NCBI GenBank assembly: GCA_963728495.1
Contig: CAVSKI010000007.1
Coordinates: 620,001-684,000 of the forward strand
Reading direction: 5' to 3'
Source of the DNA: JACVRW01 sp963728495
Lineage (GTDB): Bacteria; Actinomycetota; Thermoleophilia; Solirubrobacterales; Thermoleophilaceae
Length of the DNA: 64,000 nucleotides
Notes under the pieces: generated by a model
Told to the model about the DNA's origin: nothing
The model's input: the letters and a program-made list of their open reading frames with translations, nothing else
Database searches by the model: none
Shown here: piece by piece, positions 1 to 10,721 of the stretch
How the letters are laid out: every line of letters begins with the position of its first letter
Position numbering within the stretch: the stretch's first letter is position 1
Translations under genes and position numbers: made by a program

Positions 1-187
1 GACGGCGTCAGCGGTCCGGAGGCGCAGACGTGTCGAGCGGTGCGCAGGTCGTGCTACGATCCAGTCGCCGGACTCGGGCTCGGCGGCCGGCGGCCGGCGA
101 GTGAGCGCCACGACTCGTGGCGCTGGCCGAGGCTCGCGACCAGGTGCCCCCCCACGAAGCCGCGTGCGCCGGTGACAGGACCCTCAC
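1..187 (-). CDS. NAD-dependent epimerase/dehydratase, N-terminal fragment (runs off the window)
   Basis: Only the first ~60 codons lie in the window. Read on the minus strand, the segment just after a GTG at 185-187 encodes a Rossmann fingerprint of the SDR type (VTGARGFVGGHL), which binds NAD(P) in sugar-nucleotide epimerases and dehydratases. The GTG overlaps the TGA of the upstream asparagine-synthase gene (GTGA), the same junction style as elsewhere in this cluster. One base appears to be missing just after the first four codons, so the literal reading frame is broken. After ~40 codons the frame can no longer be trusted and substrate specificity cannot be judged. Confidence 0.5.
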
Positions 188-2101
188 GGTCGCGCCCCTT
201 GAGGAAGGTCCGGCACCAGTGCTCGAAGGTGAGCAGCGACCAGAGCAGCAGCCGCCGGTTCTCGCGTCCCTCGAGGTGCTCGTCGACGAGCGCGCGCACG
301 CCGTCGGGTCGAGGAACTCGTAGATGGCCGCGTCGTCGTCGAGCAGCGACCTCGCGGACGTAGTCGATGCTGTCGCCGCGGAACCAGCTCGCGTCCGGGC
401 CCGAGAAGCCCTGCTTGACCTGGTCGGTGACCTCGCTCGGGCACGTAGCGCGCGCATCACCTGGCGCAGCAGCAGCTTGCCGTCGCGGGTGCGCTCGAAG
501 TAGCGCTCGGTCTTGGGGCCGGGCTCGTTCTCGTCGAGCTTGACGACGTGCTCGAGGTCGCGCAGCTTCAGCCGCACCGGCACGCGCTGCGCGAAGTCGA
601 CGAGGTCGTTGTCGAGGAACGGCACGCGGGTCTCGAGGCCGTGGGCCATGCTGAGCTTGTCCTCGACGACGAGCAGGCCGTGCAGGAAGGTCTTCGCCTC
701 GAAGTAGAGCGAGTGGTTGACGTACTCCTCGGGCGACTCGGGCGCGTGCGGCGTCCGGGAAGCGCGTCGCGGAAGATGTCGAGCGTGCGCAGGTCCGCGA
801 TCTCGCGCCAGACGTCGGGCCGGAAGAAGTCGCGGCAGCACCTCGTTCGGCACCAGGCGGTGCCAGAAGCGGTAGTACTTCTCGACGTAGTCGTCGAAGT
901 CGTCGTTGACGACCGCGCGGTAGTAGCGCCACGGGTAGCCGGCGAAGAGCTCGTCGCCGCCCGTGCCCGAGAGCACGACCTTCACGAACTTGCTCGCCAG
1001 CCGCGCGACGTAGTAGTTCGGGTAGCTCTGGCCGACGCGCAGGTCCTCGAGGTGCCAGACGAGCTCGGGCAGGCAGCGCTCCATGTCGCCGGCCTTGAGC
1101 ACCGACCTCGTAGTGCTCGGTCTTGAAGAGGTACGACATCGCCTCCGCCTTCGCGCGCTCGTCGAAGCCGAGCTCGAGGCCCGACGCCGAGGTCAGGTCG
1201 AAGCCGCCGGTGAACGTGGTCAGGTACGGGCAGCGACTCGCGCGGCGAGCGCCGTGATGCTCCCGGAGTCCATGCCCGCCGCTCAGGTAGCGCGCCGACC
1301 GGCACGTCGCTGACGAGCTGGCGCTCGACGGCCTGGCGGAACAGGCGGTCGAGCTCCTCCGCGTACTCCTCGTCGGACGCGCCGGCCGTCCGGCTCGCGG
1401 AAGTCGAAGTCCCAGTAGCTGCTGCGGCTGCGCGGAGCCGCCGTCCAGCGCGGACGGTGAGCGTGGTGGCCCGGCGGCAGCAGCTGGACGCCGCTCGAAG
1501 AGCGTGCCGTCGGTGAAGATGTTCTGGAACGTGAAGTACTCGAGCAGGTGCGGCAGGCTCACGCCGCGCGCGACAGCGCGGGTGCTCGAGGAGCGCCTTG
1601 ATCTCCGAGCCGAAGAGGAAGCGCGCCGCCGACGTCGCGCGTAGTAGAGCGGCTTGATGCCGAAGCGGTCGCGCGCGAGGAAGAGCTCGCGCGCGCTCGC
1701 GGTCCCAGATCGCGAACGCGAACATGCCGTTGAAGCGCTCGACGCACGCCGGCGCCCCACTCCTCGTAGGCGTGCGAGCGACGACCTCGGTGTCGGTGCG
1801 CGAGCGGAAGCGGTGGCCCGAGCGCCTCGAGCTCGCGCGCGCAGCTCCGGAAGTTGTAGACCTCGCCGTTGTAGGTGATGACCAGTCGGCCGTCGGCGGT
1901 CGCCATCGGCTGATGCGCCGCGCGGGCGAGAGGTCGATGATCGCCAGGCGGCGGTTGGCCGAGGCCGACCGGGCCGTCGACGTAGCTGACCCTCGCCGTC
2001 CGGGCCCGCGATGGGCGATGGCGTCGCTCATGCGCTCGAGCAGCTCGGGCTCGGACACGGGCTCGCCCCGAGCGGTCGAGCACGCCGGCGATGCCGCACA
2101 C
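184..2101 (-). CDS. asnB: Asparagine synthase (glutamine-hydrolysing) family amidotransferase, several frameshifts
   Basis: Class-II amidotransferase. The N-terminal Ntn-hydrolase domain begins V-C-G-I-A-G-V at a GTG (2099-2101), so Cys2 is the predicted glutaminase nucleophile. Further landmarks, spread over three minus-strand frames, are the NGEVYN loop, FNGMFAFAIWD, RDRFGIKPLYY, SGTGGDELFAGYPWR in the synthetase domain and SMAHGLETRVPFLDNDLV. Total length (~1.92 kb, ~640 codons) fits the family, so this is an intact gene with indel errors rather than a remnant. The TGA at 184-186 overlaps the next start. In a glycan locus such enzymes commonly amidate sugar carboxylates rather than make asparagine (inference). 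A second, intact paralogue lies at 13,321-15,306. Confidence 0.85.
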
Positions 2102-2105
2102 GAGC

Positions 2106-3330
2106 TCAGACCGCCTCGAAGGCGTCGCAGCGAGCTCCGTCGACGACGAGCTCCTGGTCGTCGTCGGTCATCTGCGGGATACAGCGGCAGCGCCAAGCGT
2201 CAGGCGCTCGGCGACGGCGCGCGCTTCGGGAAGTCGGCCGGCGCGCAAGCCGTACTTGCCCGCGTAGTAGCCGGTCGCGACCGGCGCGTGGGTGCCCTGG
2301 CGGGTCGCGATGCCGCGCTCCTCGAGCCGCGCCATCAGCGCGTTGCGCCGCTCGTGCAGCGCGTCGCACGTTGTCGAGCGTCGGCTCCTCCGGGCGGAAC
2401 AGGCAGACGTAGGCCTGGTAGCCGTGGACGTAGCCCTCGGGCGTCGACCGGCGTGCGCAGCCACGTCGACGTCGGCGAGCGCCTCGTCGTAGAGCGCGGC
2501 CAGCCGCGCGCGCTCGTCGAGGATCCAGTCGCGCGCGGTCCATCTGGACGCAGCCGAGCGCGCCCTGGATGTCGGTCATCCGGTAGTTGAAGCCGAGGTC
2601 GTCGTAGTCGGCGAGCAGGAACGAGCCGCGCCGCGCGTGGCGGGCGAGGTCTGACGCGAGTCGCGCCGTGGTCGCGCAGCGAGCGTGCGAGCTCGTCGCC
2701 AGTCGCGTCGTCGCTCGGTCGTGACCATCCCGCCCTCGCCGGTCGTGATCGACTTGCGCGGGTGGAAGCAGAAGCAGCCGGCGTCGCCGAGCGTGCCGGC
2801 GTGCCGGCCGCCGTACCAGGCGCCGAACGCGCAGGCCGCGTCCTCGACGACCCAGAGGCCGTGGCGCCCGGCGATCTCGAGCGATCGGCGTCCATGTCCG
2901 CGCAGAGGCCGAACAGGTGCACGGGCATGATCGCCGACCGTCCGCGGGCCGATCACGGCGCCTCGACTGCGCCGACGTCGATGTTGAACGTGTCGCAGGT
3001 CGACGTCGCAGAAGACCGGCTTCGCGCCCATGTACTCGACGACGTTGGCGGTCGCGACCCAGGTGAAGCGGGCACGATCACCTCGTCGCCCGGCTTGAGC
3101 CCCAGCGCCGCGACGGCGAGGTGCAGCGCCGTCGTGCACGACTCGTCGCGACCGCGTGCGCGACGCCGATGAAGGCGCGCGAACCGCTCCTCGAACTCGC
3201 GCACGAACGGGCCCTGGACGACCCAGCCGGTCTCGAGCGGCTGCTGCGACCGCCTCGAGCTCCTCCGCGCCGAAGCACCGGCTTCGTGATCGGGATCTGC
3301 AGCGACCGCGTGCGCCGCGACGCCGGTCAC
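2106..3330 (-). CDS. DegT/DnrJ/EryC1/StrS aminotransferase, frameshifted
   Basis: PLP-dependent sugar aminotransferase that installs an amino group on a keto-sugar nucleotide. Landmarks read across frames: LQIPITKPVL near the start, TALHLAVAALGLKPGDEVIVP, VVEDAACAFGAWYGG, and the Schiff-base lysine segment CFHPRKSITTGEGGMV. The C-terminal part (MTDIQGALGCVQMDRLD-like) also matches the family. Length (~405 codons) is normal for full-length members. The GTG start (3328-3330) overlaps the TGA of the upstream epimerase, and its own stop lies four bases before the asparagine-synthase start, so the three genes are probably one operon. At least four indels break the literal frame. Confidence 0.85.
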
Positions 3331-4314
3331 GTCGGCTCAGCCACTCGCACCGCGGCGGCGCTGTCGGCCCGCCGCCACTCGACGACCGACTCGAGGCCCG
3401 TCGCGCAGGTCGACCTCGGCGCGGAAGCCGAGCAGCTCGCTCGGCCTGCTCGGTGCTGCCGACCCGGTGGGTGACGAACATCTGCTCCTGCGGCCGGTAC
3501 TCGGGCTCGAGCCGCAGCCGGTGATCTCGAGCAGCATGCTCGACCAGCTCGTCGATCGTCGTGCTCGACGCCGGTGCCGACGTTGAAGAACCGTCGGTCG
3601 CGTCGGCCTTCAGCGCCAGGATGTTCGCGCGGGCGACGTCCTCGACGTGGACGAAGTCGTAGGACTGCGAGCCGTCGCCGAAGATACGGCGGCTCGCCCT
3701 CGTCGATCCGGTCGAGCACCTTCATGATCACGCTGACGTAGGTGCCCTTGTAGTCCATGCGCGGGCCGTAGACGTTCATGTAGCGCAGGCCGACGTAGTC
3801 GAGCCCGTGCTGCTCGTGGAACGCGCGGAAGAACTGCTCGCCGGCGATCTTCGTGGCGCCGTACATCGTGCGGTTGTTGAACGGGTGCTCCTCGGTCATC
3901 GGGCTCGTCGACCGCGTCGCCGTAGACCGAGGCCGACGACGAGTAGACGACCTTCTTGACCCCGGCCTCGTGCGCCGCCTCGATGACGTTGTAGGTGCCG
4001 ACGACGTTGACCTCGAGCGCCCGGCGCGGCTCGTGCACGCACTCGTACAGCCACAGCGCCGCGAGGTGGAACACGTAGTCGGTGCCCTGCATGAGCGTCG
4101 CGCGAGCAGCGTCGCGGTCCTCGACCGAGCCCTCGACGAGCGTGACGCGGTCGTCCTGCAGCGCGCCGGCGAGGTTGTTGCGCGTGCCGCGCACGAGGTT
4201 GTCGAGCACGACGATCTCGCGCACCGGCTCGGCGAGCAGCTGGTCGACGATGTGCGAGCCGACGAAGCCGGCGCCGCCGATCACCAGGATGCGGGAGTCT
4301 TCGATCGCGGGCAT
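3327..4314 (-). CDS. NAD-dependent sugar-nucleotide epimerase/dehydratase, frameshifted
   Basis: Extended SDR. The first ~140 residues are clean: Rossmann motif ILVIGGAGFVGSHIVDQLL, then VEGSVEDRD, FHLAALWLYECV and the catalytic Ser region VVYSSSASVYGD. After an indel near 3,895 the YGATK catalytic Tyr/Lys motif follows (NNRTMYGATKIAGEQFF), then LRYMNVYGPRMDYKGTYV. A second indel lies near 3,690. ~328 codons is the normal family length. The motif set resembles UDP-glucose 4-epimerase or 4,6-dehydratase relatives, but the exact substrate cannot be called. It is the first gene of a minus-strand run (epimerase, aminotransferase, AsnB, epimerase) and is divergent from the deacetylase-like gene at 4,369. 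Confidence 0.85.
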
Positions 4315-4368
4315 CGGTGGTTATAGCAACGGCCCTGCGGCGAAAGGTGCGCTCTGGCGCCTGCCAGA

Positions 4369-5122
4369 ATGGCCGGCGTGAGCTCCGACTGGCATTTCGA
4401 GGACTTCACGGAGGCGTCGTACCGCGACATCGTGGCCGCCGCGCTCGAGCGCTACGCGTTCGAGCCGTTCGGCACCGCCGCGAGCGGCCCGCACGTGCTC
4501 TGGCGCCACGACGTCGACTACTCGGTCCACCGCGCCGTCGCGCTGGCGCGCCTCGAGGCCGAGCTGGGTGCGCGGGCGACGTACTTCGTGTCGCTGCACA
4601 GCGACCTCTACAACGTGCTCGAGCCCGCCGTGCACGACCGCCTGCGCGAGATCGCCGCGCTCGGCCACTGGATCGGCCTGCACTTCGACGCCGGCTTCTA
4701 CGCCGACGGCCGCTCGACGAGCGCGCGGCGTGGGAGGGGCGGGTCCTGGCCGAGGCGCTCGAGGTCCCGGTGCGAGGCGTGTCGCTGCACAACCCGTCGG
4801 TGTCGGGCACGGAGGCCTCGACGTCGAGGAGCTCGGCGGCATGGTGCACGCCGGCGCGCGCAGCGTGCGCGACGGCTACGCCTACGTCTCGGACTCCAAC
4901 GGCTACTGGCGCTTCGAGCGCTGCCGAGGTGCTCGCGGCCGGCGCGCACGAGCGGCTGCACGTCCTCACCCACCCCGAGTGGTGGCAGGAGGAGCCGATG
5001 AGCCCGCGCGAGCGGATCCTGCGCTGCATCGAGGGCCGCGGCCGCGCGCCGAGGCGACCTACGACGCGCTGCTCGCCGACAACCAGCGCGTCAACGTCGG
5101 GCTGCCGGAGCCTCGCCGCTGA
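4369..5122 (+). CDS. Polysaccharide deacetylase-like protein, frameshifted
   Basis: The start of the protein contains VLWRHDVDYSVHRAVALARLE followed by ELGARATYFVSLHSDLYNVL and WIGLHFDAGFY. This is the pattern of NodB-fold polysaccharide deacetylase-like proteins, where the HDVD aspartates bind metal. The first ~120 residues are in one frame. At least one indel (~4,720) then moves the reading frame, and the C-terminus (ending LLADNQRVNVGLPEPRR) is in another. About 250 codons in total. It is the only plus-strand gene in the first 10.6 kb and its last 32 bases overlap the 3' end of the WbqC-like gene. A role in trimming N-acetyl groups or sensing sugar is inferred, not shown. Confidence 0.6.
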
Positions 5123-5740
5123 GGAGCGCGTGGATGATCGACAGCCCGTGCGGCGCGTCGAAGTCCTGGCGGATCAGCTCGATCCCGCTCGCCGCGAACC
5201 GCTCGTCCTCCTGGTAGCCGCCGGCGCCGCCGCCCGCCAGGTAGGCGCCGCCGCCGACCGCGCGCACGATGTCGATCAGCAGCTCGGTGGCGCGGCCGTC
5301 GACGTCGAGGTCTGAGGCGCGCACGATCGGCGTCGTGATCCCGAGCGTGTCGGCGAGGCGCCGGATCGCGTGCTCGTTGTAGGCGGCGAGCCGGCTCGTC
5401 GCGGTCGCCGATCAGCTCCTCGACGAGCGGCAGCTGCGGCGGCGCGCGGGTAGTTCTGCTGCAGCGTCTTGACGATCTTGCCGCGCCAGTCGCGCTCCTC
5501 GTCGATCAGCACGTCGCGGATCGGGCCGCCGATCCCGGCCCGCTGCACGGGGCGGTGATCCAGTGCGGCTTGCCGCCGACCAGCACCTCGACGCGGTTCG
5601 TTCGGCTGCCCTTGGAGAACTCGACGGTGTCGAGCAGCACGAACGTGTCGGCGCGCGCGCAGCTTGTCGAAGAAGCCGAGCCACGGGAAGAAGTTCGGCT
5701 GGTGGATCGCGACGACGCGCGGCCGCACCATCCGGATCAC
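5091..5740 (-). CDS. WbqC-like family protein, frameshifted
   Basis: The N-terminus VVAIHQPNFFPWLGFFDKL is the hallmark of the WbqC-like family found in O-antigen and capsule clusters, often beside sugar-modifying enzymes. The internal segment (GGPIRDVLIDEERDWRGKIVKTLQQNYP) and the C-terminal segment (AYLAGGGAGGYQEDERF, then HGLSIIHALLSGEAP) also fit, but sit in different frames because of two or more indels. Length (~216 codons) is close to normal. Possible starts are the GTG at 5,738-5,740 and the in-frame ATG or GTG just inside. No upstream stop is seen in the frame shared with the preceding acetyltransferase, so translational fusion or very tight coupling is possible. Confidence 0.75.
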
Positions 5741-6213
5741 GCGCTCGGCGCGGCCCTCGATCTCGACGTCTCTCGGCGGCGCCGGCGACCTCGCGGAACC
5801 CGGCTTGCGCGTACACGGCGCGCGCGGCAGCGTTGGACTCGAACACGTGCAGCGTCACGCGCCGCAGCCCGAGCTCGCCGAACGCGTGCCGCAGCAGCAG
5901 CTCGACCGCCTCGCGCCCGTAGCCGCGGCCCTGCTCGTCGCGCTCGCCGATGCGGATCTGCAGCTCCGCGGACGCCGTCGGTCGATCGAGTGCAGCTGGC
6001 AGGAGCCGATCAGCTCGTCGCCGTCGACCAGGCGGATGCCGAAGATCGCGCACGTCGTCGCGCTGCGCGGATCGCCGCGAACCAGGCGTCGTGGTCGGCG
6101 CGCGCGACCGGGCGGAACGGCGCGCTGGAGACCACCAGCTCGCGGTCGTTGATCCACGCGAAGAGCCGGTCCGAGTCCTCGTCGCGCAGCGGCGTCAGGC
6201 GGACGCGCTCAGC
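5735..6213 (-). CDS. GNAT-family N-acetyltransferase, frameshifted, possibly fused to its neighbours
   Basis: A GNAT fold can be read across three frames: RVRLTPLRDEDSDRLFAWIND at the N-terminus, then GDELIGSCQLHSID, and the acetyl-CoA-binding core RGYGREAVELLLRHAFGELG followed by RRVTLHVFESNAAARAVYAQAGFRE. This matches small acetyltransferases that N-acetylate amino-sugar nucleotides (PseH/WbbJ-like roles in glycan clusters). Its N-terminus is in the same frame as the C-terminus of the glycosyltransferase without an intervening stop or obvious start, and its end runs into WbqC. It may therefore be a domain of a larger protein; the indels prevent a decision. With the aminotransferase at 2,106 it would complete synthesis of an N-acetylated amino sugar (inference). 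Confidence 0.65.
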
Positions 6214-7411
6214 GCACTCGAGCAGCTCGCGGTAGATCTTGTCCATGCGCCGCGCGCCCGCCTCGGCCGAGTGGTACTTGAGCGCGAACCGCCGGCCGCG
6301 CTCGCCCAGCTCGCGCCGCCGCTCGCGGGTCGCGCGACGAGGTCCTTGAGCACGTCCTCGACGGTCTCGGGCGTCGCGCTGACGATCGGCAGCTCGTCGA
6401 TGTAGTCGGGGATCTCGCGGCGCATGCGCTCCAGCCACTCCGGGCGCAGGTAGCAGACCACCGGCTTGCCGAGCATCATCGCCTCGCGCACGTTCGAGCC
6501 GAACCAGCCGAACGTGAGCATGTCGACGACGATGTCCGCCTGCACCTGCGTGAAGCGGACCTCGCGGTTCGGCACGTCGTGCACGAACGATCAGCTCGAC
6601 GTCGTAGCCCTCGGCCTTCATGCGCTCGATCAGCGGCACGTAGATGTGGCTGGACTTGAGGTTGCGGCCCGCCGACGGTGCGCTGCTGGAAGTTGCCGAC
6701 CGCGTGGTAGATCCGCACGGTGCTCGCCGGCAGGTCGAGCCTCCAGCGCTCCGGGACCTCGAGGTCGGGGCGCCAGAAGCTCGGGGTCCAGGCAGAAGAA
6801 CTCCGGGACCTCGTGGACGCGTCGGGTCGTCGTTGTAGTCCTTGCGGTTGTCGCCGAAGTTGCACTGGAAGTCGGCCAGCCGGTTGCGGTTGTAGCCCCA
6901 GCGCGAGGTTGCGCTCGTCGCTGCAGACGTCCGGCCGCTCGCGCCACGGGCAGTCGAGGCACACCGGCGTGTCGCCCCACGACGCGAACGAGCGTCTGCG
7001 AGACGCCGTCGAGGCAGCCGTTGTTGGAGTAGACGATCTTCTTGCCGAGCCGCCGCAGCAGCTCGATCTCGGCGTACGGGTGGAAGCGGTCGCGCGAACC
7101 ACTCGTGCAGCGGGTGGCCGAAGCGCATGCCGTGGGCGTTGGAGAAGTGGAAGATGTCGTAGCGCGGGAGCGAGCGCAGGTAGAACGCGAGGTGGCGCAG
7201 CGATGCCGCGCTGCGCCGCGCCGGGTCCCACGTGAACGCGAAGTCCTCGCCGTGGTAGAAGCCCTGCGCGTCCGGGCTCGACGTCCCAGTTGAGCACGTC
7301 GGCCCGCCAGCCGAGCTTGCGCAGCTCGCGCGACAGGTACCAGGCGTGGTAGTAGCTCTGCCCGGCGAACAGGACGCTGGGCCGCCGGCGCCCAGGCGTC
7401 CGCAGCCTCAT
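6200..7411 (-). CDS. Glycosyltransferase (GT-B like), frameshifted
   Basis: The ATG at 7,409-7,411 overlaps the TGA of the ABC ATPase gene (ATGA). The protein begins with PSVLFAGQSYYHAWYLSRELR, a glycosyltransferase-4-type N-terminal Rossmann start. In the C-terminal half the nucleotide-sugar-binding lobe can be read: ADIVVDMLTFGWFGSNVREAM, LGKPVVCYLRPEWLE and DYIDELPIVSATPETVEDVL, a pattern typical of GT-B transferases. An unusual Cys-rich middle (CLDCPWRERPDVC) could bind metal. At least five indels split the gene. ~400 codons without the acetyltransferase portion. Confidence 0.75.
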
Positions 7412-8719
7412 GTATCGAGCCTCGCCGTGGCCGGCGGCGCGCGCAGCTCCCAGCGCGTGTCCGCCCGCAGGTAGCCGCGCACGCCGCCAGGCGTACGTCT
7501 CGCCCTCGCCGTCGCTGACGCTGACGCCGAACTGGAGCACGCGCTCGACGAAGTCGATCGTCGCGCCGCTGACGCGCTCGTGGACGCCGAGGTCGAGCAC
7601 GAACTCGCCGGGCAGCAGCTCGGGCTCCAGCTCGGCGCGCAGCTCGTGGACGCCCGGGCTCGAGCCGCACGGCCGGCCGGCCGCCGTCGGTGCTCATCGA
7701 CGTGACGATCCGCAGGCCGTCGGCGGTCGGTGATCCCGACCTCGAGGACCGCCTCCTCGATCGTCTCCGTCACCTCGAGCGTCGCCTCGAGCACGAGCGG
7801 CTGGTTGAGCAGCAGCGAGCCGGTCGGCTGCGCCGTCGTCCGGTCGAGCAGCCGCGCGCGCCGGAACCGCGCCGTGCCGGTCCCGATCCGCGGCGCGTCG
7901 TCCGGGATCTCGCGTCGACGCCGCCGTGCTGCACCGGATCGACGCTGCTCAGGTAGCCGGCGATGACCTTCGCGACCGGCCCCTCGGCCGGCGACGACGC
8001 CGTCGCTCGATGAGGAACGACGCGGTCGCACAGCCGCTCGACCCACGCGAGGTTGTGGCTGACGAAGACGATCGTGCGCCCCTCCTCGACGGTGAGGTCG
8101 CGGATCTTGCTCATGCACTTGCGCTGGAACGCGGCGTCGCCGACCGCGAGCACCTCGTCGATGAGCATGATCTCGGCGTCCAGGTGGGCGGCGACCGCGA
8201 AGCCGAGGCGCACGGACATGCCGCTCGAGTAGCGCTTGACCGGCGTGTCGATGAACTTCTCGACGCCGGAGAACTCGACGATCGCGTCGAACCGGCGCGC
8301 GATCTCCTGGCGGCTGAGGCCGAGGATCGCGCCGTTGAGGGAGACGTTCTCGCGCCCGGTGAGCTCGGGGTGGAAGCCCGTTCCGACCTCGAGCAGCGAC
8401 GCGATCCGGCCGCGCAGCTCGATGCGGCCCTCGGTCGGCAGCGTGATCCGCGCCAGCAGCTTGAGCAGCGTGCTCTTGCCGGCGCCGTTCGGCGCCGATC
8501 AGGCCGACGACCTCGCCGCGGCGCGACCTCCAGCGAGACGTCGCGCAGCGCCCAGAACGGCTCGCTGCGCCGGCCGGCGCTCCGCCGCGCGCGGCGAGCC
8601 GGGCCAGCGAGCGCAGCGCGTGGCCGAGCTGCTCGGACAGCAGCGCGCCGCCCGCGCCGCATCGAGCCGCGGTAGTAGCGCTTGCTGACGTGCTCGACCC
8701 GGATGGCGGGGCCGCTCAT
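7408..8719 (-). CDS. wzt: ABC transporter ATP-binding protein, Wzt type with C-terminal substrate domain, frameshifted
   Basis: Starts MSGPAIRVEHVSKRYYRGSM at 8,719. The Walker A region is broken by an indel but the tail of the nucleotide-binding domain is clear: RLGFAVAAHLDAEIMLIDEVLAVGDAAFQRKCM (Walker B) and IVFVSHNLAWVERLCDR (switch His). The remaining ~180 codons form a separate C-terminal domain (QPLVLEATLEVTETIEEAVLEVGI, then GVHERVSGATIDFVERVLQFGV) like the carbohydrate-recognition domain of Wzt proteins, which selects the finished polysaccharide for export. Paired with the permease at 8,724 in the same operon. ~437 codons, normal for a Wzt with C-domain. Confidence 0.85.
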
Positions 8720-8723
8720 CGGC

Positions 8724-9582
8724 TCAGATCACGTCGGCGAAGCTGCGCTCCGCGCGGCCGAAGTACAGGACCCCGGTCGCGATCAGCACGACCGACTCGA
8801 CGAGCGTGACGACGCATCAGCAGCAGCCGGGAACTCGGAGCCGGGCAGCACCATCCAGCGCATCAGCTCGAGCACGCCGACCATCGGGTTGAGCCCGTAC
8901 AGCGGCTGGTACGCCTCCGGGATGTTGCTGAACGGATAGACGATCGGCGTGATGAACAGCCCGACGAGCACGCGAAGCGGCACGACGTTGCCGATGTCGC
9001 GGTACTTGACGTGGAGCGGCGGCGAGCCACAGGCCGAAGCCGAGCGCCACGGCGAGCACGAGCGGCACGAGCAGCGGGATCAGCACGCACCTGGACCGGC
9101 GGCACGACGCCGTAGGCCAGGGTCACCGCGCAGCGCGACGACGAACCCGACCACGAAGTCGACGACCGGCGACAGCACGCGCGGCGAGCGGGATGACGAG
9201 GCGCGGGAAGTAGACCTTCGAGATCAGCGGCGCGCTGGCCACCGTGCTCGTGGCGACCTTGCGAGCAGCGCCGACGTGAAGAACAGCCACGTCACCATGC
9301 CGAGCACCGCGAACACCGGGTACGGCACGTCGGTGCCGGTGTCGATGTTGCGCCAGCAGGCCGAAGAACAGCGAGAACACCGCCGCCAGCGACAGCGGCT
9401 GCACGACCGCCCACAGCGCGCCGATGAACGACTGCTTGTAGCGGATCGCGACGTCGCGGCGGCGCGAGGACGTAGATCAGCTCGCGGTGCGCCCACAGCT
9501 CGCGCCAGTCGGGCCACGACCAGCCCTTCGGCGGCTCGATGACCGTGACCGCGGACGACTCCCGGGCCGCCGGGGCGCTCAC
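8724..9582 (-). CDS. wzm: ABC-2 type polysaccharide exporter permease (Wzm type), frameshifted
   Basis: Inner-membrane permease of a polysaccharide/teichoic-acid exporter. The GTG start (9,580-9,582) overlaps the upstream epimerase TGA. Reading across frames gives the conserved N-terminal WRELWAHRELIYVL, the RYKQS-like region followed by GALWAVVQPLSLAAVFSLFFG, then PLISKVYFPRLVIPLA, a run of hydrophobic helices, and the C-terminal FITPIVYPFSNIPEAYQPLYGLNPMVG. That last motif is characteristic of Wzm/TagG permeases. ~286 codons. The stop lies five bases before the Wzt start, so the two subunits are co-expressed. Confidence 0.85.
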
Positions 9583-10641
9583 GCCGGGACGGCCTCCAGC
9601 TCCCGCATCCGCTCCGCGTGCCTGGCGATGCAGCGCGTCGATCCAGTCGCGGTTCTCGCGCGTCCACTCGATCGTGCGCTCGAGGCCTTCCCGTAGCGGC
9701 ATCGTCGCCTCGAAGCCGAGCTCGCGCGCGCGCCTTCTCGGGTCGACCCGTAGCGCTGCCCGGAGTGGTCCCAGTCGCGCGCGGGCGTGAGCGCGATCGG
9801 CGTCGGGTTGCCAGTCAGCTCGTTGATCAGCTCGGCGAGCTCGCGGATCGTGGTCTCGGCGCCGCTGGCCAGGTTGTAGACCTCGCCGGCCGCGCCGCGC
9901 GTGGCGCAGGCGATCAGGCCCTGCGCCATGTCGCCGACGTAGATGAGGTCGCGCGTGGCGATGCCGCCGTTCTCCACCGGCAGCGCCTCGTGCTTGAGCG
10001 CCTTGTAGATGAACGTCGGCGTGACGTTGCGCCAGACCGTGTTCACGGTGCCGCGCCAGCGTCCCGCGCCGAGCACCTCGCCGGGCCCGTACACGTTCTG
10101 GAAGCGCGCCTTGACCACCGGGAGGCCATGCCGCGAGTAGTAGTAGTTCGAGTAGTACTCGCCGACGATCTTGGAGATCTGGTACGGGCTGTCGAGCCAG
10201 AGCGACACCGGAGCGTCCTCCTGGGTGGCCTCGGCGCCCTCGAAGGTCTTCTCGGCAACCGTGCAGCCCGCCGAGGCGTAGATCACGCGCTCGCAGCCGA
10301 TCGTGATCCTTCAGCGCCTCGTACAGCTTGAGCGTGGTCAGCGTGTTGTGCTCGTGGTCGGCCAGCGGGTCCGCCATCGAGCTCTGGTTGCCGTGGTAGG
10401 TGGAGAGGTGGAAGACGTAGTCGAGGTCCTCGGGCAGCCCGGCGAGCACCTCGTCGTCGTTGATCGACGCCTCGATCAGGCGCACGCGATCGTCGTCGGG
10501 CAGGTTCTCGCGCTCGGCCGAGAGCAGGTTGTCGACCACGAGGATCTCGCGCGGCGACGCCCTCGAGCAGCGCGCGGACCAGGTTCGAGCCCACGAAGCC
10601 GGCACCGCCCACGACGAGGATCCTTTGTCCCCGTCGAGAAC
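9579..10641 (-). CDS. NAD-dependent sugar-nucleotide epimerase/dehydratase, frameshifted near its start
   Basis: The first gene of the minus-strand run that continues to ~5,091. The Rossmann motif RILVVGGAGFVGSNLVRALL is near 10,620-10,570. EILVVDNLLSAERENLPDDD and DYVFHLSTYHGNQSSM follow after an indel, and then a clean ~235-codon stretch with VIYASAGCTVAEK, the catalytic SPYQISKIVGEYY (YxxxK), FQNVYGPGE and GEVYNLASGAETTIRELAE. The exact start is uncertain because indels lie right at the 5' end; no good start codon is in frame with the fingerprint. The order of motifs is that of UDP-glucose 4-epimerase and UDP-glucuronate decarboxylase relatives, but no substrate is assigned. Confidence 0.8.
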
Positions 10642-10721
10642 GGCGACGAGTGTAGACAGCGCCTCGCGAGCACCGGACCCCGCAACTCCCGAGGCTCCCG
10701 CGTTTTGCCGATACTGATCGG

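Noticed and set aside
1..10650. Cluster of true pseudogenes
   Set aside because: Catalytic motifs, lengths and coupled junctions are intact, and the defects are single-base indels at high density, so sequence error is the better explanation.
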